Shown here piece after piece: positions 24,238 through 36,200 of a DNA stretch of 64,000 nucleotides (positions within the stretch are counted from its first letter, which is position 1; each line of letters begins with the position of its first letter). The DNA is from Micropterus salmoides. Taxonomy: Eukaryota > Chordata > Actinopteri > Centrarchiformes > Centrarchidae. The translations under genes were made by a program, and so were the position numbers. The stretch is taken from the NCBI RefSeq assembly GCF_014851395.1, contig NW_024040485.1:9070384-9134383 (forward strand), written 5' to 3'. The notes beneath the pieces are model-generated. The model was not told the origin of the DNA. It searched no databases and was given only the letters and a program-made list of their open reading frames with translations.

Positions 24238-27200
24238 GTAAAAATAATACAAATATTTCCTCTGAATTCAAAATTATAAAAAAAAAAAAATCTATGTTAT
24301 AGACATTAAAGGCCATATTTGGTGACATTCTATGTTTCTTATTGTAAACAAATCCCATAAAAAGACCAAATTTGAATTGATTCCACTAACAGGTGTTACA
24401 GGCATGTAACCAAAGCCTGATAAATTTTATTCCCCTTAGCCATTAAGCAGAAACTATTAAAAACACACCAATGAGCCAAATCATTGCACTGGGTGACATG
24501 TTCATTCCTTAACATGAATGCTCACACTAGTTTAATTTCAGTGAATCCCAAATATACTGCCCTGCATTTATAAATACTCTCTAGAGCAGCAGATGTGGAT
24601 TACTCCACTGCTGAAAATAGTCCCTAACAAATGCACTATTAACACCTCTTTGGAAAACATTTGCTAAATACTACAGGAGTTTTAGGAAATTATGTAGCCT
24701 TCTTAAAAAATGGGATTTGTTGACAATACCAAAAGTATAATGTATCACCTTCGATTAAAGTTGTTAAAGTTTCCTCATCCCTATTGTCTGCTAGGAGGAC
24801 AGCGCAGACCTCAGGTGCCAGCTCCAGTTTTCCAAGGAGGAGTCCAGCCTGATGAGAAAAAAGATGGCAAAGCTGGGCCGGGAGAAGGACGAACTGGAGC
24901 AGGAGCTGCAGAAATACAAGTCAGTTTACGGGGACGTGGACAGTCCTCTTCCCCTGGCTGAGTGCTCTGGTGGTGGTCCTCACACCACTCGAGAGGCTGA
25001 GCTGCGGTTACGGCTCAAGCTGGTGGAGGAGGAGGCTAACATCCTGGGCAGGAAGATCGTGGAGCTGGAAGTGGAGAACCGCAGCCTGCGGGCGGAAAAT
25101 GAAGACATCCGCTGTCAATATGAAAGAGACTGCTTTGGGCGGGAACCCTTCTCCAGCATGCCCTCGTCGCCATATGGTGGTGATGCGCTGGAGTCCGCAA
25201 GTGAGCTACGTCGCCATCTGCAATTTGTGGAGGAGGAGGCCGAGCTGTTGCGCCGCTCCATCTCTGAGATTGAGGACCACAACAGGCAGCTGACATCTGA
25301 ACTTAATCGCTTCAAGTTCGGCCCCAGCAGCAGCCCTGTGCCTGTGGGCGAGGAAGGTAGTGAGGGAGGATTATTTAAAACTGGTAATGGGGGGAACGGT
25401 AACAGCTCCAGCAGTGGGATGCTGATGGAGGAGCTTAAGTCAGCCAGGATGCAGATCAATGAGCTGAGTGGAAAAGTGATGAAGCTGCAGTACGAGAACA
25501 GAGTCCTCATGTCCAACGTCCAGCGCTGCGACCTGGCTGCACACCTGGGCCTGCGCTCCGGCAGCCCCCGAGACAGCGATGCAGAGAGCGACGCAGGTCG
25601 GCGAGAAGCCACTGAGGAAGAGGAGGCAGGGCGACTTCTTCTCCTCCATCCCAAGAGGGAGGGCCCAATAGGGGGAGAGAGTGACTCTGAAGACCTGTTT
25701 GAGAAAACAACCACCTCAGGGTTTGGAAGCATGAAACCGTCAGATGGTAGTGAACTCAGCGCCACTGAACTAGCCAACCGCAGGAGGGAGGAACGGGAGT
25801 CATTCACCAACGTGAAACGTGAGGCAGAAAGGCTGGGGAAGACCGTGGACCGTCTGATCACGGACACCGACAGTCTGATCTTCGAGGGCAGGCTGCTGGT
25901 GACGACAGGAGAGAGCCTGGAAGGAGGAGGGGCGGCGTCTGGAAACAAACCAGACACCCAAGTCTTGGACACCATCAACACTCGCATGAAGGCTTTCCGC
26001 ACTGAGCTACACATCTTCGTGGAGAAGCTGGACCATATAGGAGAGGGGCTGAGAGAAAGGACGGACGATCTGTCACCCATGCCAAACCTCACAGAGTCCA
26101 GTAGCTTCCTGTCCACAGTCACCTCCATGTCCCGTGACTCTCCCATTGGCACCTTTGGAAGAGACCTGGTGACGGACTTCCAGGTAAGTTCAATGGATAG
26201 ACGTCCTGTGACCTTTTCTGTTTTCTATCTATCTCTCAGTACATGTTGTTTTCTTTCTGTGGCTGCTTTCCTTTGCAAAAAGAGACATATTAATACCAAG
26301 GGGGAAGGCCTGTCTACCAGTATAGCAGTTAGCCATGATGGGGAAAAAGTTAATACTTTAGATTCTTTAGACCGTCACAAACAAGCTCTTTTAAAATCTT
26401 GCATGAGGACATTGATTAGCATCCCACCTGGTTGTCGCAGGAAAGAAAGGTTAAATAGCAGGCAGAATCCAGACATGTAGGTAGCTAAGAGAAAACCCTC
26501 TGGTATATTTATAAATGTGATAAATTCATTTTGCTTTGATTTAAATGGCCCTAAGTGTGCAGTCATTAGTAGAGCATTTAAGTCTAAAATAAACTAAATG
26601 AGATCCTAAGTCAGCACTTTGTGCAAAAAATCTGCTCTAATTAAAGAAAGTGGCAGGGCTGTCCATCTTTGGCAGAACAAATACAGTCCACAGCCATGCC
26701 TGTCAATGGGAATCTCATTAAGTTGTAGGAAAACATAGCTTTAAGGATAGGTTCGGAATTTTTCAACTCTATCTTAATACAATATTCACTTGCCCAATGC
26801 CCATATGAACACTAAGAGAGTTATGGGTGTAATCATTCCTCCTATCCATAGTGGCAACAGGGTGAATCCACTGTAAGAAATAGTGGAGGAAATCCACAGT
26901 TCTCTTCCGTGCAAAAATGTATGTATGTATTCTCTTAATGTGTTAAAGGACAAGTGCGCCCTCCTCATCTCTTCTTGAGGCTAGGGGCCTGGGGCTGCAT
27001 TAGCCGCTTCTAGCATAACACAAACCGATATCTCCAACAGAGCTGCCGAAGGTTGTGTTGCATTGTGGGTATTGACAAGGAAGAAGAATGCCTGGAGTAA
27101 AAAAACAATATCTTTGGTTCAACTGTATCAATTTTGATCCTTTCTTTTAAAAACTGTTCAACACAAGTCTGGCAATGTTATAGCAGTGTAATGCTAAATC

Positions 27201-30200
27201 AGCTGAGTGCCCTTTTAATGTTAGCCGAAGCTAATATAATGCTTAAGTAGTCCTATATTAGCCAAATCAAATGTGTATCTTCCAAAAGTTAAGGCATATT
27301 TTGTACGAATTTCCCTGTTTGTGTTTGCATGTTTGTGTTTCCTTGCTGAGATGTGGTGGAGGGAAATGTCTTACCAGGACAAATTGACCAACTTAATTCG
27401 GCTAACTCTGCTGAAGCCACACATTAGCTTTGTCTAAACTTAAGAATGCATTTTTGCACAGAGCGAGAACTCCAGGTTTTGTCCCCAGTTTCTTACAGTG
27501 GAGTTGAGCCACAACATGTGTGGAGTCTGACTGGGGCGGTGCACTTATCAAATGGTAACAAAGCGAGATAAGGAAGGAGAGAAACCTCCAGTGGAGCAGA
27601 AGGGCAAAAGCTTGCTTGATTTTGAGTTTCTGTATGAATGATCCTGACTTTTTTGGTTTTTAAGCAGGGGGTGTCAGTGAATTACCACAGGGATAAATGG
27701 ATTGTGGTGGGCAAATGTTAACAGCAATGCTGCTTTTTGGTCCTTCAGTCCTATCCTTGTGAAGCGCATTCACCAAGTGTTGGATTGGTCACCCACATAT
27801 AGGGAAATTAGACGATTATGAGACAGGTTAGATTGATTCGAAAAAATCCGAACCTATGATTTAAAACCTCAAGTGACTCTTTAGACCCTCAGACCTTCGA
27901 TGCCAGCACAGGGTGACATAGCAGGATTCCCGCTACAACATGAGCCACCCAGCTCTTCCACACTGGCATCATCGCCACCCCTCCCCTGACCCACCGCCAC
28001 CATCATCCCTTCTTGCTGCTGCCACATTCACATCTGCATCTCCATGCACATCCTCATAGCCAGCAGCCCTGCCTGCCTCCTTCTCCCTGCACTCACTGTC
28101 TGCAGCTGCCCTGCTTCCAGTCAGCCAGGGCCAAGGGTGCTTAGGAGGGTGCTTGAAAGGATGCTTGGTGTGAAATATTAAAGGAGTTGTGGCAGCTTCT
28201 TCCATTTGGCTTAATTCAAAGCTTTTCTTTACTTAGTGAATTGTTGCATGACAAAGTTTAGTAAATATTTTTCTCCTTACAGCTTTGCTACATCATGCTA
28301 TCATTTGTATGACTCATTATGACAAATAAATGGTGTAGCAAATATGTTTGCACAATATATCATCATACACACCAACACAGACATACGTGAGATTGGTTAA
28401 TCCATGGTGTTGCCAAGGAGACCAACCATAAAAATGTGTGCACTGTCTAAAATAACCTCTGTTCAATAAAAAAAAAAGAATAAACTAGATTTGCATGGCG
28501 CTGTGTGAGTTGCCTGTGGAAGAACCTCGCTGGCTGGCTTCCTGCTTTCTGTCCTTGTATTATTGCAGCTCAGTCAACATATCAACATACTGTGTACTCT
28601 TCCAAATCAGGGTCATTATCTCTGTGCTGCATGATCAGGCAGACATCTTGGATGTCTTTTCTATCAGCCAGATTGTCATATGGAATAAAACAAACAGCTC
28701 TTCAAACATTTCTCACTTGGAGAACCTAATCTGCTTTGTAGAGATAATAGACTGAAGCTCCCTCCATGCTCATTCTGCCCAATGCCTTGTTTCTGCTTTG
28801 CTCCTCTGCCTGTAGGACTCACTGGTTAGTCTGGGTGAAGCTGGGTGGATTAGTCAAAGCTAACCACTGTACTAACAACTCACACCTGTTCAAAGAAACA
28901 AGGCCCTCGTCCATTGAGAGTTGTTGAAGATGATCAAAGTTGTAGAATCGTGGGGTTTTATATGTATTAGGCTATAGAGCAAAAACTGTCACAGCAACAG
29001 CAAAAAGTAGGATATATTGTCAATGTATACAGTATATAATACATTTTAAAATGAAGATATGTACAGAAGTGCATTCACCAGAGATACAAAAACGAGATGT
29101 CTTCTTGCAATTACAACTTAAGTCCCATCATTTCAAAATTACGTTTATCTCATAATAACAAAATATGTATGTTGTAATTAGGTTCTGATCTGGTAATTAT
29201 CTTGTTGGAAATGTTTTCTTGTAAGCATGACTTTCTTATCTTGTAATTATACGATGCAGATCTTGAGTTAACCAAAAAATCCTGCGCACTGTCAGTAACC
29301 TTGCATTAATGATATTTCAGTAAAATTTGAATATTGTGACCATGAGATCTTTACAAGATAATTATGTACTAAATGAGATTAATAGTTTCTTTTAAATACC
29401 CTTTACACAGGTTAAGTGGTTGATGAAGGATGAATTGATGGAGTTAATACTGTTATACGAGATAATAGTTTCTAATAATTTCGAGATGCTAAGTCATAAT
29501 TACAAGATTTGGAAGTCATACTTCAGAGAATATGTCCCCAACTTTTTTGCTTTGGTGAAGGCTATGCACTTCTGTAGTTCCTACATGGCATGATAGCATA
29601 ACGTTCCGGCTAGCTAGGAAGAATCCTCATTTAAAGAAATTAGAATGTGGGCACTGCTACAAAAGGGGGCAACTAGCATGGCGCTGTCTTTTATGCTCAA
29701 CTGAAGCCTCAAATGCCTCCAGTGTATTTTAAATGCTGTAATGTCTGAAAACAATGCTCAATGCTCAAGATGCAACTTTCCTTAGTTGACTGCTTCTATA
29801 ACACACACGGCTGTGCACCGGCATGTGTTGAAAACCTTTAGCGTGCTAGCTCTCGCTCTGCAGTTTGCCGTGGTATCTCTCAGCTGTTGGTTTGGACTCA
29901 TGTATCCCCCATTGCATGCGCTTCATAACAAGTGTTTTGCATTCTTTCCCCCCCGATTCCCTCTCTTTGTTCCTCTTTGTGTTCCCGCCAGATGTTTCAG
30001 CCCATGATTTTGTTCATCCTCATTCTTGTCCTCTTCTCATCTCTCTCATATGCCGTCATCTTTAAGTTGGTCTTTCTCTTGGCGCTTTTCTTCGTACTCT
30101 AGTCCGTTTGTTTTTCTCCACACTCTGTTAGTTAATTTACCCCTTCTGCTTATATTCTTTACCCATTATCTGTTTTATTTTTGTTTGTTTTCCCCGCCCG

Positions 30201-33200
30201 CTTTCTTTCCTCGTCCCCTCACCCCGCTTGTTGTCTTCTGTCTGTTTTTGTCCACAATCCACCTCACACATCTCTCCCAATACCACCACCACCTGCACCC
30301 CTCTATCCTGCACCTGTCACACATCCCCCCAACCCCTTACACCCACCGTCCACAAACCTCCCCCCCTCCCCTCCCCTCCCCTCCCCCACGTCACTCACAG
30401 TCCGGTCAGAGGGATGAGCTGGAGTGGCGTCTAGGACAGGAGCGAGGCGTGGAGCCCCAGAGCCAGAGCCAGGGTGGGGGCCAAGCCCAGAGCAGGGGAG
30501 CCCCGGGACCCACTAGGTACCACAGGCCCCTGGCTTTAAGAGCAGAGGTCAGTGCCTCCTCCATCTCCCTTCCACCTGTAGGACTGAGTTGACACTAGCC
30601 TTTTGTTGACCTGGACTCTGTTTTCTAATCAGTTAAATTGATTCAAAGACAAACCTGGTTTGGTTTCTTCTCTGCAGAGCGACTAGTTCTTTCTTGTGAG
30701 CTGTTGTGAAATATAGCTCTGCAGGGCCTGTAGACGCTTCAAAAAGCATCTTTTAATTTAATGCAACCTGTTGCATAATCGACACAAGAGGCATACAGGC
30801 AAATATATGAATTAAAATAATCTAAAGTCATGACAATAATGATCAAACCAAAAATGTAATAAATAAATGATGGTGCAGAATGAGGGTCATTTCACTGAAA
30901 AAAGATGTTACTGGTGTCTTTGGCATGGAAAGCAGTGCACCATGGCAAGAAAGACTTAACCTGCCCTACAGTGAAGCAACTGATAACATTTACTGGCCAG
31001 TTCTGAGGAGTTTGACTTTACAGTTTATTTACTGGAGAAGTGTTTCTGAGCAATATAAACTTTACATTTGGATGATTTCAAATAACAGGGGTTACAATTT
31101 TAACAAAAGGTTCGTTATCATCAGAAGGCCGCTCAGTCCAGCATGTCTAGTGACACTCCAGCCACAGTCACTTTTTGATGCCAAACACGATTTCACTTCA
31201 TACACCCACTCTACTTTCACAGTTAATATCACTCCTACTGCCACTGATCTTTATTTATGTATTTTTTTTCAACATTTAACATTTTCTTACTGCTTTTTAA
31301 ATTCCATACCATTTGCCCCCTTTACATTGTGTGACTGAAAGTACATCTTATCGTGCTCCGAAGTTAACGAGAGCTCTGCAATTTTAGCTAATTTAAATTA
31401 TAAGTTGTGCTATAAAATGTGTTTCTGCTGGTAGACAGCTTGTTGCCCTTAAATTAGTATGACACAGCAGCCATGCACAGCTACAGTATACTGACTTGTT
31501 AGACGCATGTATGCACTCAGTGTATCACAGCTGAGTCTGCACACAGGGGCCTCTGTAGTCATGCACTCTGGCACCGGTCCATCACTAACGACTGCAATGT
31601 CATGACTCGACTCAGCAAATTAAACGCATGTAAAAGTGCAGCTTACACAGGAGTGTCACAATACACTTTAAACACACCCAGTGAGAAAAAAAAAGAGCAC
31701 AATCAACGAGGCGAGTGGTAACGTTGCTGCCGCACACATCAGCTCAGATCTGTTAAATCCTTCAGTGACTCGGCTGTTTAATAAACCCGCTGTGTAATCG
31801 CAGGACACCGGGATTCATAATCGCTGCCTCATGCTTGTGTTCATAGAGAAATTGCCCGCTGTTATGTAATGCAGAGTACTGCCAGCGGTGATGTGACACA
31901 TTACTATTACAGTTACAGTTATGGCACATGCGTGTGGACTTCTTTGTGTCCCTGTGCTTTCTGCTGCAGTATAATCCGTGAGGTGAGATGAATGAATGTG
32001 AAAGCAGCTTGGATATGGTAGGATTAGCAATGCCCTGTAGGCCTGTATGATTTGCATTTGACATTGGGCTGACAGAGAGGTGATCTAGGGTCAGTACACA
32101 CTGAACAGCTCAACTTACTGTCGGAGGGTACAGTGAACTCCCGCACACAGGATAGGAGAAAGACATTGCATTATAAACCGCAGCAGTTTCTAAATTGTCA
32201 GAGTCTGCACAGTTGTTTTTAGAAAGACAGGGACGTCTTGTGAACAAGTTTAATAATGAAGAAGAATCATTACATTCAAAACCATAAACATAAGCATCTC
32301 ATTTGACATGGGCTCAGTTCTCGTTATGTTTTATTGGGGATAGAAACCATAATTTAGATGAAGCTGTTAGTTTTCAAGTTATAATGAAGTCTTCATGCAG
32401 CTCTAGTAGAGGTATTTATACAGTTTATCACAGTATCAATTTGCCCATCACAGTTTCTAGTCACTATTCTGTTAATTGAAAAAAAGTAGCTAGTGTGTTA
32501 GAAATTGTTCGACTTTGATTTTGGGAACTACACTTGAGAGTTAGATGAGAAGATTGATACAACTCTCCCATCTCTGCGGTAAATATCAGAGAGCTTTGAT
32601 GCTGTTAGACAAAGACGTGTACTCCAGCTCAAGTCGTGCAGCATTAAATTATTATAATTTCCTGAGATGTTGCAGAAGTAGGTTTGATGGGTTTCTGCTT
32701 GTGTCATACTCAGATCTCATGTGAGCTTTTTCAGTCCTGCAGTGGAAATTGTAGAGAGCAAATATAATCAAGTGTAATCATCTCAAATAAAGCTTTACAG
32801 AGAGGCAAACAGAATCGGTGTGAGACATCAGTATGTGATGTAGTTTATCCAAAGTGTTGGTAACGTAACTGTGTGCTGTGCTGCTGTGGGTTCAGCTCCG
32901 GGACACGCCAGCTTCTGACATCCAGTTTCGTCTGGATCATGAACGAAGGCTGAGAGCGGCGACGGAGGAACGGGAGGCTGTCGTTTGTCTGCCTCAGGTA
33001 TAATAACGCCATGTTTGAATGCCTTTAGATTTTGAGCATAAGATCACCGGTATCACACCTCACTTGCTCTGCTATCTTTGCTGAAGTTTTAACATACTTT
33101 TTAATTAAGTGTCTCCACTGGAGAGGGAAGAAAGTTTTGGTTTAATATCCGCACCAGAATTTTGTTTCAGGCTTAAGATTGATGTCACGGTCTTCAGTCT

Positions 33201-36200
33201 GAAACTTTTTTTGTACTTGTAACATGCAAACCTGACTTCTTTCATTTAAACATGATATTCAGAATATAATCAACGTGACACTTACTCTTACAAAATGATC
33301 CTTTTAAAAATACTTTTAAAAAACTATGAAATGGATGGGCCTTTGTTTTAAAATAGAAGCTTTCTGTCATTTTAAGCACACAAAACATACAGTTTTCTGG
33401 TTCTTGCTTCTGAAATGTAAAATGTTCCTACTTTTTTTAAACGAAATATTTTTGGTCAGACAAAAAAAAGCTATTTAAATTTCTAAATTTTCTGCCATTT
33501 TTTGGGACAGAATAATTATAAAATATATTCAATCTGTTAATGATGACAGATGAGCTCAATAAATAACCAAATAGACCTACTCAGGAATTAGCTGCATGTC
33601 CAAAATGATGGCCAAAAATCACATTACATACATTATTCACTTAATCTTTTGCCTGATCCCATCTACAGCAGGAAGACGAGCATTTGCATCTGGAGGCCCA
33701 GCGTGGAGGTCTGGAGCTGCAGGGACTTCAGAGTCATGAGGTGCCCTGGACTCAGGAGAGAGCCATGATGCAACAAGAGCTCCGCCTCTTCAGACGCAAC
33801 ACCATCATCTTCTACATGAAGCTCAGGTGGATCCTTATGCACTGGAGGCTTGGCCGCAAGGACGACTCCGAAGAGGGGACGGTGCACCCGGAGGTGAGAG
33901 GTTTGACATGCTGGGTTGGATCTGGTGGATCATAGGTTTTAAGTATTTCCATTTTGTGTTAGCTTATTCCTCTACTCCACTACAGTTCAGAGGGAACTAT
34001 TGTACTTTTTACCCCACAACATTTATTTAATGCCTTTGCAGATTCAGACATGTAATTAAGGTTATGACCCTTAAAACCAAAAAGGCACAGCTCAGTTCTT
34101 AATCCACAAAGCACGAAAGCAAACCAGATTGTGGTTCGATCATTAGGAACGAGATGACAAACGCATCCCTGACTCATCCTGAAAACCTTTTGTTCCTGTA
34201 CCACTTTGAGGCGCATACTTTCCACTGGGATGCAGGTACTTCTGCAGGACTGATTGATAGTCTGGTTAATTGGCTGCTGGCTGATCGAGCGACTCCATTT
34301 GTTGTTCAGCTTATTGACCTAGCAGTCGATACTTCACTTTTTCTTGTTATCTTCTCGGGCTCCTGGTTGATTAAACTCGTAATTTGTGAGATTCAGGTAT
34401 TGCTGGTTTTGTTTTTGTTTTTCAGGGATATGTTCAAGTGACTTTCATAGCTCTGCACTGCACTTCTCCAGAGACCACAGAGCAGTTATTTCCACTAAAG
34501 TTTCAGTTGATGGAGGAGATGAGTTGCTGTAATTATGGATCTTTTTTCAGCTGTGCTGGGTATTGCAGCCTAAACTGTCTACCCAGTTCCTACTAAACCT
34601 ATCATAAACATAATATATACTTTATATATCACCTTGCTTTTTTTAGAATATCACTTACTTTTTCATATATCTTGGGCTGGGCATTTTTTCTGTAATTCTT
34701 TAAAAATTAATTGAATTTCTCTTGACTCTGTTCTGACTCATCAGTTTATTCATGCAGTATCGTGTCATGAAACCTAATTTGCGCCTACAGATGGTGCAGC
34801 AGCGAGGAGCCAACATGTACCTTATTGCATGTTTACCACACCTCCTTGACTTGACATTGAATCCCAACAGAACATTTTCTAAAGTCAATTTCATTTTTAA
34901 AGCCCTCAATCACGGTTACAGTTTCAAAGTGTTTCACACTGCTCACATTTAGATACAGTAAAATAAAATATATTATATATTGAAAACTGGGTGAAAACAA
35001 GAAAGAATGGCCCAGTTTCAGTGTCCTCCCTTATGGACTCACAGACGCTAATTCCTGATAAGTCATCATGGATTCAGAGCCATCACACTGTGTAAAGGAT
35101 GCTTTTGTAGACTGTTCTAATGTTAAACGCGATGGCAAAGGAAGTCTGAAAACACACACATAGGGGAAAGGCTGCCAAGAACACGTTTACTGTAATTTTA
35201 TTCAACCTTTAGTTATAAAGGGTGGTCTAATGAAAGCCCTTCACTCTTATTTGCATTGAGCTCTGTTTACATAGTAAAAATCCAACTATTTGATGACATT
35301 GAAACTTACACAGCTGCAACTAATACGAATAAAATGCTGAAACAGTTAAAAGACAATAGCATTAAATCAGCATTGAATCAAAATTGAACACCACATTACG
35401 GGATAAAGGCAAAAAAACATTGAAGGTACATATAATACAAAAGTCAGTGGTGGACTCACATCAGCCAAAGAATTCAGTTGATTCAACTTTAATACCTGCT
35501 GCATTTTAAAAACCTTTTTACGGGGCTCTGTTCTTTACCACAGTGCATTAGGGCCATTGTGGATTTTTTGGTTTATTATGGAGCATCAAAACCTAATTGC
35601 TGTTTCCTTCATTCCAAAGAATCTCAAACTACATACATGTGTGACTGTAATTGGAGGGTATGAATGTGAATTTGGCAGGTTGTTTGTGTTTATTAGCCGG
35701 GTGAAAGTCTGGAGAATCATCCAGGGTGTTTCTCTCCCTTCTACCCATTGCATGCTGGGAAAGGCTCAATGACTGTGAGCCTGAAACAAAATGTGTTGGT
35801 ACAGAAAAATGTGGGCTTGAAATCAAACTCAGGCTTTTCATGGCCGTATCATCTGTTCCAGTTCGAGAAGTTGGAGGGTGTCCCAGAGTTGGGAGTGATA
35901 GTGGAGCAGGCGGAGGGGGAGTCGGATCGAGACGACAGACTGTGTTTACCGCAAACTCCAGGGGACGTCCTCGACACTGGGCCCATCATCCCCTTGCCGT
36001 CACCTGATCGACACCTGCAGCATCAAAGACAGGTACGCGCAAATTTACACTTCCTCCACTGGTTTTTGGCTGAATTTTATTATAAAAAAATTAGGGAAAA
36101 CTGCAACTACAGTGACTCCCCTGCATTTGAACATAAGTAACGTTTTGAGTTCATCAGCCATGTTGTGATCTAGAAGCCTCCAGGAAGATTAACTCATATT

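Larger units (their letters stand above)
26184..30400 (+). other. intron B-C
   Basis: Intron of 4.2 kb. It holds a dispersed repeat piece (27050-27210), a GC-richer stretch at 27960-28150, a MITE-like element (29061-29577) and a remarkably long C/T tract from about 30030 to the acceptor at 30400. No exon is recognised. Confidence 0.75.

Noticed and set aside
25115..26152. 345-codon open frame on the minus strand
   Set aside because: It is antisense to exon B. Its Ser/Leu/Arg-rich composition follows from the GC-rich, Glu/Leu-rich coding strand, and it has no family resemblance or splice context.
26184..26480. 99-codon in-frame extension of exon B
   Set aside because: It starts at a strong GTAAGT donor, composition drops to intron-like, and exon C continues the conserved protein.
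30026..30400. Upstream open frame continuing into exon C
   Set aside because: This is the translated C/T tract (Ser, Pro, Leu, His only) and belongs to the intron.
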